Assembly (NCBI RefSeq): GCF_001667735.1
Contig: NZ_LZJN01000201.1
Location: 1 to 62,933 of the forward strand
Source: Mycobacterium sp. E183
Lineage (GTDB): Bacteria; Actinomycetota; Actinomycetes; Mycobacteriales; Mycobacteriaceae
DNA: 62,933 nucleotides
Direction of reading: 5' to 3'
Of the stretch, positions 25,114 to 32,703 are shown piece by piece. Every line of letters starts with the position of its first letter. Position 1 is the stretch's first letter. Position numbers and translations under genes: made by a program. The notes under the pieces were generated by a model. That model was not told the DNA's origin and ran no database searches. It saw only the letters and a program-made list of their open reading frames with translations.

Positions 25114-25920
25114 ATGCCCGCAGTGGAATTCGAAACCCTCGAAGACGACATCGCCCGTATCACGCTGAACCGCCCCGAGCGCCTCAACGCCATCGACGGA
25201 TCGCTGATCGACGGCGTGCACCACGCCCTTGACCAGCTCGGTGGCGGCGAGTTCAGGGCCGCGATCCTGACCGGCGCCGGACGCGGATTCTGCGCCGGGG
25301 CGGATCTGAGCGGCACCGGTGAACCGTGGACCAAGCCCAAACCGACGACCCCGCCCTTCAAGGTCAACTACGACTCCCAGGTTCGCCTGGCCGACCTGTT
25401 CACCCGGATCTACGAGCTGCCCATTCCGGTTATCGCCGCCGTCAACGGCGTGGCGGTCGGGGGAGGGTTGGCGTTCACGCTGGTGTCCGACGTCCGGGTC
25501 GCGTCCGAGCACGCCCGGTTCGGGTCCGCGTTCATCAAGGCGGGCTTCTCGTCGATGGACATGGGCACCAGTTACCTGCTGCCGAAAATCGTCGGCGCAG
25601 GCGTGGCGCGCGAACTGATGCTCTCCGGCCGCATCATCGACGCGGCCGAGGCCTACCGCATCCATCTGGTGCACGAGGTGGTGGCCCCCGACGACCTGAT
25701 GCCGGCCGCGCTGCGGGTGGCCCGCTCGATCACCGAGAACAACGCCTACGGCGTGTGGCAAACCAAGATCGGCCTCAACGCGGCGCTGGACGCGCCCAGC
25801 CTGCGGCACGCCATCGAGATCGAGAACCGCACCCAGATCCTCAGCGGCTTCACCAACAACCCCGTCGAGGCGGCCACCGCCCACATGGAGAAGCGGGCGC
25901 CGAAGTGGGATCCGCTGTGA
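25114..25920 (+). CDS. Enoyl-CoA hydratase/isomerase family protein
   Basis: 268 residues with the crotonase fold. The N-terminal ITLNRPERLNAID, the oxyanion-hole segments AGRGFCAGADLSG and AAVNGVAVGGGLAFTLVSDVRVAS, and the position of the second catalytic residue near FIKAGFSSMDMG are visible. It acts on an acyl-CoA in fatty acid or sterol metabolism. The gene diverges from the methyltransferase with a 77-bp gap and converges within 4 bp on the F420 oxidoreductase at 25924. Which crotonase reaction it performs cannot be decided. Confidence 0.9.
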   Translation: MPAVEFETLEDDIARITLNRPERLNAIDGSLIDGVHHALDQLGGGEFRAAILTGAGRGFCAGADLSGTGEPWTKPKPTTPPFKVNYDSQVRLADLFTRIYELPIPVIAAVNGVAVGGGLAFTLVSDVRVASEHARFGSAFIKAGFSSMDMGTSYLLPKIVGAGVARELMLSGRIIDAAEAYRIHLVHEVVAPDDLMPAALRVARSITENNAYGVWQTKIGLNAALDAPSLRHAIEIENRTQILSGFTNNPVEAATAHMEKRAPKWDPL

Positions 25921-25923
25921 GGG

Positions 25924-26790
25924 CTAGACCTTCGCGATGACGTTTTCGGCGAACATCTCGAGGTTGCGGATCTTGTTCTCCAGCGGCTCGGTGTCCTTGC
26001 CCTTGATGTAGGGGATGCGAAAGCCGACGATGGCGTCGGTGACGCCTTTGTCCTCGAGGCGTTTGATCCCGTCGACGGTGTAGGCGTCGGCCGAGATGAC
26101 GTGAATCTGGAACGGTCCCGTCTTACCCGCCTCTTCGCGATACCGCTTGAGCTTGGCGATGAGCCCGTCGAGTTCCTCCGGGTCGCCGCCCCCGTGCATC
26201 CAGCCGTCCAGGCGGGCCGCGCGGCGCAGGGCCGCGTCGGCGTGCCCGCCGATCAGGATCGGGATCGGCTGGGTGGGAGCCGGCGTCATCTTCGTCTTCG
26301 GGATGTCATAGAACTCGCCGTGGAACTCGAAATAGTCGCCGGTGGTCAGGCCCTGGATGATCTCGATGCATTCGTCCATGCGCTTGCCGCGTTTGGCGAA
26401 TGGGACGCCCAGCAGTTCGTAGTCCTCCGGCCACGGGCTGGTGCCGACACCGAAGCCCACCCGGTTGTTGGTCAGCGCGGCCAGCGAACCGATCTGCTTG
26501 GCCACCAGCGCAGGCGGCCGGATGGGCAGCTTGAGCACGAAGAAGTTGAAGTGCAGCTTCGTCGTCACCGCACCCAACGCCGCTGTCAGCACGAAGGTTT
26601 CGATGAACTCCTTGCCGTCCAGGAACTCGCGATCGCCGTCGGGGGTGTACGGGTACTTCGAATCCGACTCGAAGGGGTAGGCGATGCTGTCAGCGATCGT
26701 CATCGCGTGGTACCCGGCCGCCTCGGCCGCCTGGGCCAGCGGGATGTAGTACCTGTGGTCGGTCATCGCCTCCGCGTAGGTGAACCGCAC
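25924..26790 (-). CDS. LLM-class F420-dependent oxidoreductase (Rv0940c-like)
   Basis: 288-residue luciferase-like oxidoreductase with MRFTYAEAMTDHRYYIPLAQAAE at the N-terminus, ADSIAYPF, the segment LAALTNNRVGFGVGTSPWPEDY, and PIPILIGGHADAALRRAARL. Length and position fit Rv0940c. A KstR-type operator lies 38 bp upstream of the ATG, which suggests co-regulation with cholesterol/lipid catabolism genes. The substrate is unknown; F420 use is inferred from the family in mycobacteria. Confidence 0.9.
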   Translation of the reverse strand: MRFTYAEAMTDHRYYIPLAQAAEAAGYHAMTIADSIAYPFESDSKYPYTPDGDREFLDGKEFIETFVLTAALGAVTTKLHFNFFVLKLPIRPPALVAKQIGSLAALTNNRVGFGVGTSPWPEDYELLGVPFAKRGKRMDECIEIIQGLTTGDYFEFHGEFYDIPKTKMTPAPTQPIPILIGGHADAALRRAARLDGWMHGGGDPEELDGLIAKLKRYREEAGKTGPFQIHVISADAYTVDGIKRLEDKGVTDAIVGFRIPYIKGKDTEPLENKIRNLEMFAENVIAKV

Positions 26791-26828
26791 GTCATCTGCC
26801 TTCCTGGAAACCGGTCGTCACACGAGAT

Positions 26829-26842
26829 TAGAACGTGTTCTA
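26829..26842. promoter_or_regulatory. KstR-type operator upstream of the Rv0940c-like gene
   Basis: TAGAACGTGTTCTA is a perfect palindrome matching TnnAACnnGTTnnA. It lies 38 bp upstream of the F420 oxidoreductase start. The 16 bp at 26827-26842 are identical to 46504-46519, in front of another F420 oxidoreductase. Confidence 0.75.
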
Positions 26843-26879
26843 GTTCTACCCGCGGCCGGGTTCCCAGCACAATAAGGCG

Positions 26880-27647
26880 TCAGAGCTGGTTTTCGGGGCC
26901 GATGACCGCCCAGACCGTCTTGCCGCTTGCGGTGGGCGTGCTGCCCCACGCGCGTGACAGCGCTTCGACGATCGCCAGGCCGGAGACGTCGATCCCGGTC
27001 GTCGGCGACGGCAGCCGAACGGCCGGGGCATGGCTGCTGTCGGACACTGCGATGGTCGCCGTCGGCCCGTGGCTCTCGAGCCGCATCACGGGAACGCTCG
27101 GGGTGTGTTCGAGGACGTTCTCGACGAACACATTGACCACCACCAGGGCGACCGGGATGAGCGTGGATTGGGACCAGGTGGTGAGCCATTCGCGGACCAG
27201 GCGGCGCGACTCGCGCAGGCTGGTCAGGTCGGCGGGCAGCTGAGCGTCGGCGCGACGCACGGCGCGCCGGCTCTGCTGGCCGAGCGCCTTCAGCGCCGCC
27301 TTTTCGGTCGAGTACACCGGCATGAAGTAGGCGACGCCGCTGCGGGAGATGGCCTCGCGCGTTCCGCGGTGCGCGCAGACCAACACGATCGGAACATCCG
27401 GATTGCTGCGGACCTGCCAGTGCGCGCCGATGAAGGTGGACCACGCCAATTCGGCGAGCACCTTGAGCGCGGAGATGTTGACGATGACGGCAGCCGGCTC
27501 ATCCAGCGTGGCCTGCAGGATGTGTTCGCGGAGCGTCGCGGAGTTGGTGGCGTCGAGGACACCGTCCACGGTCAGGACGGTCGCCGACTGATCGGTCCGC
27601 GTCGCGACGGCCAGCGAGCTGGGGGACTCAGCTACCGAGCTCACCAC
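26880..27647 (-). CDS. STAS / anti-sigma-like ATPase domain protein (Rv0941c-like)
   Basis: 255 residues. The first ~110 form a STAS/anti-anti-sigma-like domain (TVDGVLDATNSATLREHILQ, then AVIVNISALKVLAELAWSTFIGAHW). The C-terminal part resembles a degenerate GHKL ATPase of the anti-sigma kinase type (VVVNVFVENVLEHTPSVPVMR, GIDVSGLAIVEALSRAWGSTPTASGKTVWAVI). It has a GTG start at 27647. The combination suggests a partner-switching regulator that integrates both halves in one protein. No sigma factor gene is adjacent, so its target is unknown. Confidence 0.8.
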   Translation of the reverse strand: MVSSVAESPSSLAVATRTDQSATVLTVDGVLDATNSATLREHILQATLDEPAAVIVNISALKVLAELAWSTFIGAHWQVRSNPDVPIVLVCAHRGTREAISRSGVAYFMPVYSTEKAALKALGQQSRRAVRRADAQLPADLTSLRESRRLVREWLTTWSQSTLIPVALVVVNVFVENVLEHTPSVPVMRLESHGPTATIAVSDSSHAPAVRLPSPTTGIDVSGLAIVEALSRAWGSTPTASGKTVWAVIGPENQL

Positions 27648-28049
27648 AGCAACCCCTTTCCCTGCGGGGGCCTCTGGTGTCGAGGCGCCCGGACGCCCGG
27701 CTGCGTCGCGTCGTCCGGTTCCATCCCTGCTCCTCGAATCACACCCGGGCCAACTGCTTGAGTATCCGCCCTCAGCGGCAAAAGTCTAATTGGGGGCAAG
27801 CGCCCCGGACGCCACCGGAAAGCGCAGCCCACGGGCGTGACATTGAAAACGCGCGCGGCGGGGAGCGCGGTGTGAGTGAGGCGCGTGCCCGTCCCCACCC
27901 GTGCGAGGCCCCCGCCTCTACCGCGCCGAACAGATTGTTCGTTTTCGCTGCGCAGCACGCGCATCCCCCGGGACTACCACCTTCTGCGTTCCGCCAAACG
28001 CAATGACGAGGCCGGGGAAACCGTGGGTCGGGCGGGAAAGGTGGGTGGG
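27648..28049. other. 402-bp intergenic region without a convincing gene
   Basis: Several open frames exist on both strands, but none has a ribosome site, family similarity or codon pattern that supports it. The only structure I see is a short hairpin at 27927-27941 (CGAACA, 3-nt loop, TGTTCG) followed by TTTT, a possible weak plus-strand terminator. A short, poorly defined gene (Rv0942) is annotated near here in M. tuberculosis, but I cannot support one here. Confidence 0.5.
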
Positions 28050-29276
28050 TCAGCGCGACGCGTACGGCGGGGCGCCAACCCCGGCGACCGAGTGCGTGCC
28101 CCACGGCGTCCGTTCCACGATGCGGGCGGCGGCGCTGCGCCGGCCCACGGTCAACGTCGCGGTCCGTGCTTGCCCGAGCGCCTCGTCGGGCAGCGGCTGC
28201 GACGGCGATGCGGACACCGTCCCCTGCCAGTGGTAGCGGCCGTCGATCGGGTCGAGGTGTCCGGTGAGCCGGACCCGGACCGGATGGCGGACGCCGGCGA
28301 TCTCCAGCGTCGCGGCGCCGTCATAGGTGTCGTCGCGCTCCGGTGCGCCGGCCGACAGGTCGAAGGCGGAGGCGACCGGCGGGGCCTGGTCGGGCGACAG
28401 CTGTGCGCGCTCGTTGAACACCCGCAGGCTGCTGGCGCGCACTTCTATGCGGCTGCTGGACGTGCGCTCCATCAGGCGCAGGCACTCGGCGATGTAGCGC
28501 GCCTGCGCGCCGGTGTCGGGCCCGGTGATGAAGAAGTAGTTGGGAAAGCCGCGAACCGCCACACCGTAGAACGGCTCCATCCCGTCGTGCCAGGCCTGCC
28601 GGATGGTCAGACCGCCGGCGCCGACGAACGCTTGATCGGCCGACTCCTCGGGAATGGAGAATCCGGTGCCGTAGATGATGGCGTCGACGTGATGGTCGGC
28701 GCCGTCGCGGGTGCGGATGCCCGACTCGGTGACCGCCGCTATCGGCGACCTTGCGACCGAAGGGCGATGGGCGTCGGCCGGTCGGAGTGGGTGCCGCAGC
28801 CGGCGTTTGGCGCGGGTGGACCACAGCGGTACCTCGGTGACGACCCTGCGCGGCGAGTGGGCGAAGACGGTGACCGACGCGGCCGCCCGGGTCAGCCGGC
28901 CGATCTGGTGGCCGGCGCTCGCGTCCGTGCCGACGATGGCGATGCGCTTGCCGTACGGATCGAACTCGGGTGCCCACGTCGCCGCGTGAAATGACTGTCC
29001 CGGGAAGGCGTCGCGGCCCGCGATGTCCGGCAGCCAGGGGACGAACGGCGGCTCGGCGGTGATGACGGCCCGCGCCCGCACGGCCTCGCCGTCGGCCGTC
29101 GTCAACAGCCAGGTGTCTGTCGCGTCGTCGAACACCGACTGGACCCGCGCGACGTGCTCGTCGAGGACGACGAAGTCTGTGACGCCCGCGGCCGCCAACG
29201 CAGTGGGAGCGTCGGCGCGCGGGCCGAGGACGGCTACAAGGTGGCGGGAGTCAGCGAGGCCGCCCGGCCGCGTCAC
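28050..29276 (-). CDS. Baeyer-Villiger-like monooxygenase with compacted FAD domain and DUF4873 tail (Rv0943c-like)
   Basis: 408 residues. The BVMO fingerprint FxGxxxHxxxW is intact (FPGQSFHAATW, about residue 92), as is the NADPH motif (IAIVGTDASAGHQIGRL). However, the N-terminal FAD domain is very short: a Rossmann strand VAVLG is followed by PRADAP instead of GxGxxG, and then jumps straight to the later FAD-domain region. The last ~90 residues match DUF4873, found at the end of mycobacterial monooxygenases. The GTG start overlaps the stop of the upstream diiron oxygenase gene (GTGA). FAD binding, and so activity, is doubtful. Confidence 0.82.
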   Translation of the reverse strand: MTRPGGLADSRHLVAVLGPRADAPTALAAAGVTDFVVLDEHVARVQSVFDDATDTWLLTTADGEAVRARAVITAEPPFVPWLPDIAGRDAFPGQSFHAATWAPEFDPYGKRIAIVGTDASAGHQIGRLTRAAASVTVFAHSPRRVVTEVPLWSTRAKRRLRHPLRPADAHRPSVARSPIAAVTESGIRTRDGADHHVDAIIYGTGFSIPEESADQAFVGAGGLTIRQAWHDGMEPFYGVAVRGFPNYFFITGPDTGAQARYIAECLRLMERTSSSRIEVRASSLRVFNERAQLSPDQAPPVASAFDLSAGAPERDDTYDGAATLEIAGVRHPVRVRLTGHLDPIDGRYHWQGTVSASPSQPLPDEALGQARTATLTVGRRSAAARIVERTPWGTHSVAGVGAPPYASR

Positions 29277-30178
29277 AGAAACCTGCTGCGCTTCCAGCCG
29301 CGGCGCGCGATCGGGCCGAGCAGGCCCACCTCGCTCAGGAACCCCGCCAGCGGGGCGAATCCGGCCACCTGCATCTCGCGGCGGTGCGGGCTGGTGCGCG
29401 CGATGTGTCGCGCCCGCCTCGGGTCCAGACCCGTGCGCGCGTACGGGATCGGATTGCTGAACAGGTAGTTGAAGAAATAGCCGCCCAGCCCGTTGATGTT
29501 GGCCATGAACCAGCGGTTGATCCGGGGCATTTCGGCCACGCGTTTACGGGCGCCGTCGCGGGCGAACTGGATGTGGCGCGCCTCCTCGGTGACGTGAATC
29601 CGCATGAGGCGCTGGATGATTGGCTGCAGCTCCGGGTCGTCCATCATCTGCCGCTGCAGCGAATCGAAGATTTCTTCACCGATCAGCGCGGCCACCCACA
29701 GCATCGAGCCGCGCTGAAACGCCAGCGGAAGCGCGTTGATGATCATCCGGTGAAACAGCCGCGGCCGCACCGGCTTTGCGCCGATGCGCTCGATGGCCTT
29801 GCCGAACATGACCATGTGGCGGGTCTCGTCGCCCAACTCGGTCAGCTTGTAGTGGGTCGACTTGCTGGTGGGGTCCTCGTGCAGGATCGTTCGCAGCAGC
29901 GATTGATTGAGCATGTTCTCGAACCAGATCCCGGCCGACAGCGTGTTGACCAACTCCTGGCGCGAGAGCTCGATTTGTTGCTCGCGGGTCATCTCGTCCC
30001 ACATCGGCGTGCCGTACAGCGACACCAGGCGCGGCGGCAGGTAGAACTTGTCCGGATCCAGCGGGGCGTCCCAGTCGATGTCAACGACCGGCTCGTAGGA
30101 CTTTTTGACCGAGCCCCTCAGCAGGCGCTCCGAAAACTCTTCACGACTCGGCCCGCCTGGCTTCACCGCAGTTGTCAT
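29273..30178 (-). CDS. AurF-type diiron oxygenase
   Basis: 301-residue ferritin-like four-helix protein of the AurF/diiron N-oxygenase family. Two metal-binding helix motifs are clear: ELGDETRHMVMFGKAIE and HVTEEARHIQFARDG, plus an earlier Glu in QELVNTLSAGIWFENMLNQ. The ATG at 30178 was chosen as the start of conserved sequence, with an AAGGGA site upstream; an in-frame ATG at 30196 is also possible. It is translationally coupled to the BVMO-like gene. A candidate operator lies upstream. The substrate is unknown. Confidence 0.85.
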   Translation of the reverse strand: MTTAVKPGGPSREEFSERLLRGSVKKSYEPVVDIDWDAPLDPDKFYLPPRLVSLYGTPMWDEMTREQQIELSRQELVNTLSAGIWFENMLNQSLLRTILHEDPTSKSTHYKLTELGDETRHMVMFGKAIERIGAKPVRPRLFHRMIINALPLAFQRGSMLWVAALIGEEIFDSLQRQMMDDPELQPIIQRLMRIHVTEEARHIQFARDGARKRVAEMPRINRWFMANINGLGGYFFNYLFSNPIPYARTGLDPRRARHIARTSPHRREMQVAGFAPLAGFLSEVGLLGPIARRGWKRSRFL

Positions 30179-30211
30179 GCGCTGGCGTCCCTTCATTGGG
30201 TGCTTCAGACG

Positions 30212-30231
30212 GTACCCATGGTACTGGGTAC
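30212..30231. promoter_or_regulatory. Candidate operator in the diiron oxygenase / cobF divergent promoter
   Basis: Perfect 7-bp inverted repeat GTACCCA / TGGGTAC with a 6-bp spacer that is itself partly symmetric (TGGTAC). It sits 33 bp upstream of the diiron oxygenase start and 67 bp upstream of cobF. It has the size and symmetry of a TetR-type site; the regulator is not identified. Confidence 0.55.
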
Positions 30232-30298
30232 TTTTGGCCCCGACTAGGCCCTTCAGGTTTCGATTCGGCAGTCTGATGCAAGAGACGAGGAGGGTTTC

Positions 30299-31042
30299 TT
30301 GGGCCGGCATATCCACGTCATCGGCATCGGCGCCGGCGACCCCGACTACGTGACCGTCCAGGCGATCGAGGCGCTGAACGACACCCAGGTGTTCTTCGCG
30401 ATGGACAAGGGCGAGGCGAAAAGCGACCTGGTGGCGCTGCGACGGGAGATCTGCTCCCGGTTCATCCGCGGGCCCGGCTACCGCTTCGTCGAGCTGCCCG
30501 ACCCCAAACGCGCGGCCGGCTCCGACTATCGCGAGGCCGTCTCGGACTGGCACGCCGCGCGGGCGCGGGTCTGGGCCGACGCGATCGCCGCCGAGCTGGG
30601 ACCCGACGGTGTCGGCGCCTTCCTGGCCTGGGGGGACCCGTCGCTCTACGACAGCACCCTGCGCATCCTGGAGGCGGTGGCCACCGAGCTCGAGTTCACC
30701 TTCGATGTGATTCCGGGCATCACCGCGGTGCAGGCGCTGACCGCCCGGCATCGCATCCCACTCAACGAGGTCGGGGAACCGGTGCTCATCACCACCGGTC
30801 GGCAGCTGCGCGCGCACGGGTTGACCGGATCGGCGGTCGTCATGCTCGACGCCGAATGCTCCTTCCAGGCGTGCCCGCCCGACACCCGCATCTGGTGGGG
30901 CGCCTATCTGGGCACCGCCGACGAGCTGCTGGCGGCCGGCACCGTCGGCGAGGTCGCGGCGCGGATCGTGTCGCTGCGCGCCGACGCCCGCGCGCGGCAC
31001 GGCTGGATCATGGACACCTATTTACTCAGACCGGCAGACTGA
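30299..31042 (+). CDS. cobF: Precorrin-6A synthase (deacetylating) CobF
   Basis: 247-residue cobalamin methyltransferase. It has the tetrapyrrole methylase fold with N-terminal IHVIGIGAGDPDYVTVQAIEAL, FLAWGDPSLYDSTLRIL and VIPGITAVQALTARHRIPL. CobF methylates C-1 of precorrin-5 and releases the acetyl group in aerobic B12 synthesis. The start is TTG at 30299 after GACGAGGAGG. It overlaps nothing and is followed after 5 bp by the Fpg-like gene. cobF is missing from M. tuberculosis at this locus, so this species keeps the ancestral state. Confidence 0.94.
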   Translation: MGRHIHVIGIGAGDPDYVTVQAIEALNDTQVFFAMDKGEAKSDLVALRREICSRFIRGPGYRFVELPDPKRAAGSDYREAVSDWHAARARVWADAIAAELGPDGVGAFLAWGDPSLYDSTLRILEAVATELEFTFDVIPGITAVQALTARHRIPLNEVGEPVLITTGRQLRAHGLTGSAVVMLDAECSFQACPPDTRIWWGAYLGTADELLAAGTVGEVAARIVSLRADARARHGWIMDTYLLRPAD

Positions 31043-31047
31043 AGGGC

Positions 31048-31911
31048 GTGCCGGAACTGCCCGAGGTCGAAGCCCTGGCCGACCATCTGCGCCGCCATGC
31101 CGTCGGCCTGACGATCGGCCGCGTCGATGTCGGCGCGCTCTCCGTGCTGAAAACGTTCGATCCGCCCCTCAGTGCGCTGCACGGCCAAGCCGTGACCGGG
31201 GCCCACCGCTGGGGCAAGTACCTGGGGCTGCAGGCGGGAGAGCTGTCCTTGATCACCCACCTGTCGCGGGCGGGGTGGTTGCGGTGGTCGGACAAGCTGG
31301 CCGCGGCGCCGCTGCGGCCGGGCAAGGGCCCGATCGCCTTGCGCGTGCACCTCGGCACGCCCGGCGATGCGCCCGGCTTCGACCTCACCGAGGCCGGCAC
31401 CCAGAAGCGTCTGGCCGTGTGGCTCGTCGGTGATCCGCAGTCCGTCCCCGGCATCGCCGCCCTCGGACCCGACGCGCTGGAGCTGACCGTCGACGATCTC
31501 GCCGGCCTGTTGGCCGGCAACACCGGCCGGATCAAGACGGTCATCACCGACCAGAAGGTGATCGCCGGCATCGGCAACGCCTACAGCGACGAAATCCTGC
31601 ACGTTGCCAAGATTTCCCCGTTCGCCACCGCCGGCAAGCTGACCGATGAGCAGCTCACCGCCCTGCACGACGCGATGGTGTCGGTCCTGCGCGATGCGGT
31701 GAGCCGCTCCGTAGGCCAGGGCGCGGCCACGCTCAAGGGGGAGAAGCGCTCCGGACTGCGGGTGCACGCCCGCACCGGCCTGCCCTGCCCGGTGTGCGGG
31801 GACACCGTGCGCGAAGTCTCCTTCGCGGACAAGTCTTTTCAATACTGTCCGACGTGCCAGACCGGCGGCAAGGTGCTGGCCGACCGGCGGATGTCGCGGC
31901 TGCTCAAGTAG
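31048..31911 (+). CDS. Fpg/Nei-family DNA glycosylase (full-length Fpg2/Rv0944-like)
   Basis: 287 residues with all family hallmarks. It begins PELPEVEAL, so Pro2 and Glu3 provide the catalytic groups. It contains the helix-two-turn-helix region (VIAGIGNAYSDEILHVAKISP) and ends in a zinc finger CPVC...CPTC. The start is GTG at 31048. It removes oxidised bases and cuts at abasic sites. The M. tuberculosis orthologue Rv0944 is, as I recall, a shortened protein of about 158 residues, so this looks like the intact version. It lies 5 bp after cobF, probably in the same transcript. Confidence 0.92.
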   Translation: MPELPEVEALADHLRRHAVGLTIGRVDVGALSVLKTFDPPLSALHGQAVTGAHRWGKYLGLQAGELSLITHLSRAGWLRWSDKLAAAPLRPGKGPIALRVHLGTPGDAPGFDLTEAGTQKRLAVWLVGDPQSVPGIAALGPDALELTVDDLAGLLAGNTGRIKTVITDQKVIAGIGNAYSDEILHVAKISPFATAGKLTDEQLTALHDAMVSVLRDAVSRSVGQGAATLKGEKRSGLRVHARTGLPCPVCGDTVREVSFADKSFQYCPTCQTGGKVLADRRMSRLLK

Positions 31912-31952
31912 GCGGCGACCCGCGACTTGACACCTGTCGATATGCTGCCCGG

Positions 31953-32702
31953 ATGACTCGTCAGAAGATCCTCATCACGGGTGCCAGCTCCGGCCTGGGC
32001 GCCGGCATGGCGCGGGCGTTCGCCGCGAAGGGCCGCGACCTGGCGCTGTGCGCCCGGCGCACCGACCGGCTCGACGAGCTGAAAGCCGAACTTTCCCAAC
32101 AGTATCCGGGCATCAAGATCGCCGTGGCGGCGCTGGACGTCAATGACCACGAGCAGGTGCCGAAGGTCTTCGGTGAACTCAGCGACGAGCTCGGCGGCGT
32201 CGATCGTGTCATCGTCAACGCGGGCATCGGCAAGGGCGCGAAACTCGGCTCGGGCAAGCTGTGGGCCAACAAGGCGACCCTCGAGACCAACCTGGTTGCC
32301 GCGCTGGTGCAGATCGAGACCGCGCTGGAGATGTTCAACAAGGCCGGTTCGGGACATCTGGTTCTCATCTCGTCGGTGCTCGGCAACAAGGGCGTGCCGG
32401 GCGTCAAGGCCGCCTACGCGGCGAGCAAGGCCGGCTTGAGCTCGCTGGGGGAATCCCTGCGCGCCGAATACGCCAAGGGCCCCATCAAGGTTTCGGTCAT
32501 CGAGCCCGGCTACATCGAGTCGGAGATGACGGCCAAGTCGAACAGCACGATGTTGATGGTGGACAACGAGACTGGCGTGAACGCTCTCGTCACCGCCATG
32601 GAGCGCGAGCCCGGCCGGGCGGCGGTGCCGTGGTGGCCGTGGGCGCCGCTGGTGCAGGTGATGCGGGTGCTGCCGCCCCCGCTCACCAAGTGGTTCGCCT
32701 GA
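31953..32702 (+). CDS. SDR family oxidoreductase (Rv0945-like)
   Basis: 249-residue classical short-chain dehydrogenase. It has ITGASSGLGAGMARAFA for cofactor binding, VNAGIGKG in the NNAG position, catalytic Ser in LISSVLG, AAYAASKAGLSSL with the Tyr-Lys pair, and an SVIEPGYIESEM segment. The ATG at 31953 follows the Fpg-like gene by 41 bp. The substrate is unknown. The gene ends within 2 bp of the convergent MpaB-type oxygenase. Confidence 0.9.
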   Translation: MTRQKILITGASSGLGAGMARAFAAKGRDLALCARRTDRLDELKAELSQQYPGIKIAVAALDVNDHEQVPKVFGELSDELGGVDRVIVNAGIGKGAKLGSGKLWANKATLETNLVAALVQIETALEMFNKAGSGHLVLISSVLGNKGVPGVKAAYAASKAGLSSLGESLRAEYAKGPIKVSVIEPGYIESEMTAKSNSTMLMVDNETGVNALVTAMEREPGRAAVPWWPWAPLVQVMRVLPPPLTKWFA

Positions 32703-32703
32703 A

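Noticed and set aside
27927..27941. CGAACAgatTGTTCG as a LexA (SOS) box
   Set aside because: The mycobacterial SOS box needs a 4-bp spacer between GAAC and GTTC; here it is 5 bp and the outer T/A pair is missing.
27772..28104. Minus-strand 110-codon frame in the gap upstream of the STAS gene, and plus-strand frames there
   Set aside because: No ribosome site, no similarity I recognise, and Arg/Pro-rich composition like random GC-rich frames.
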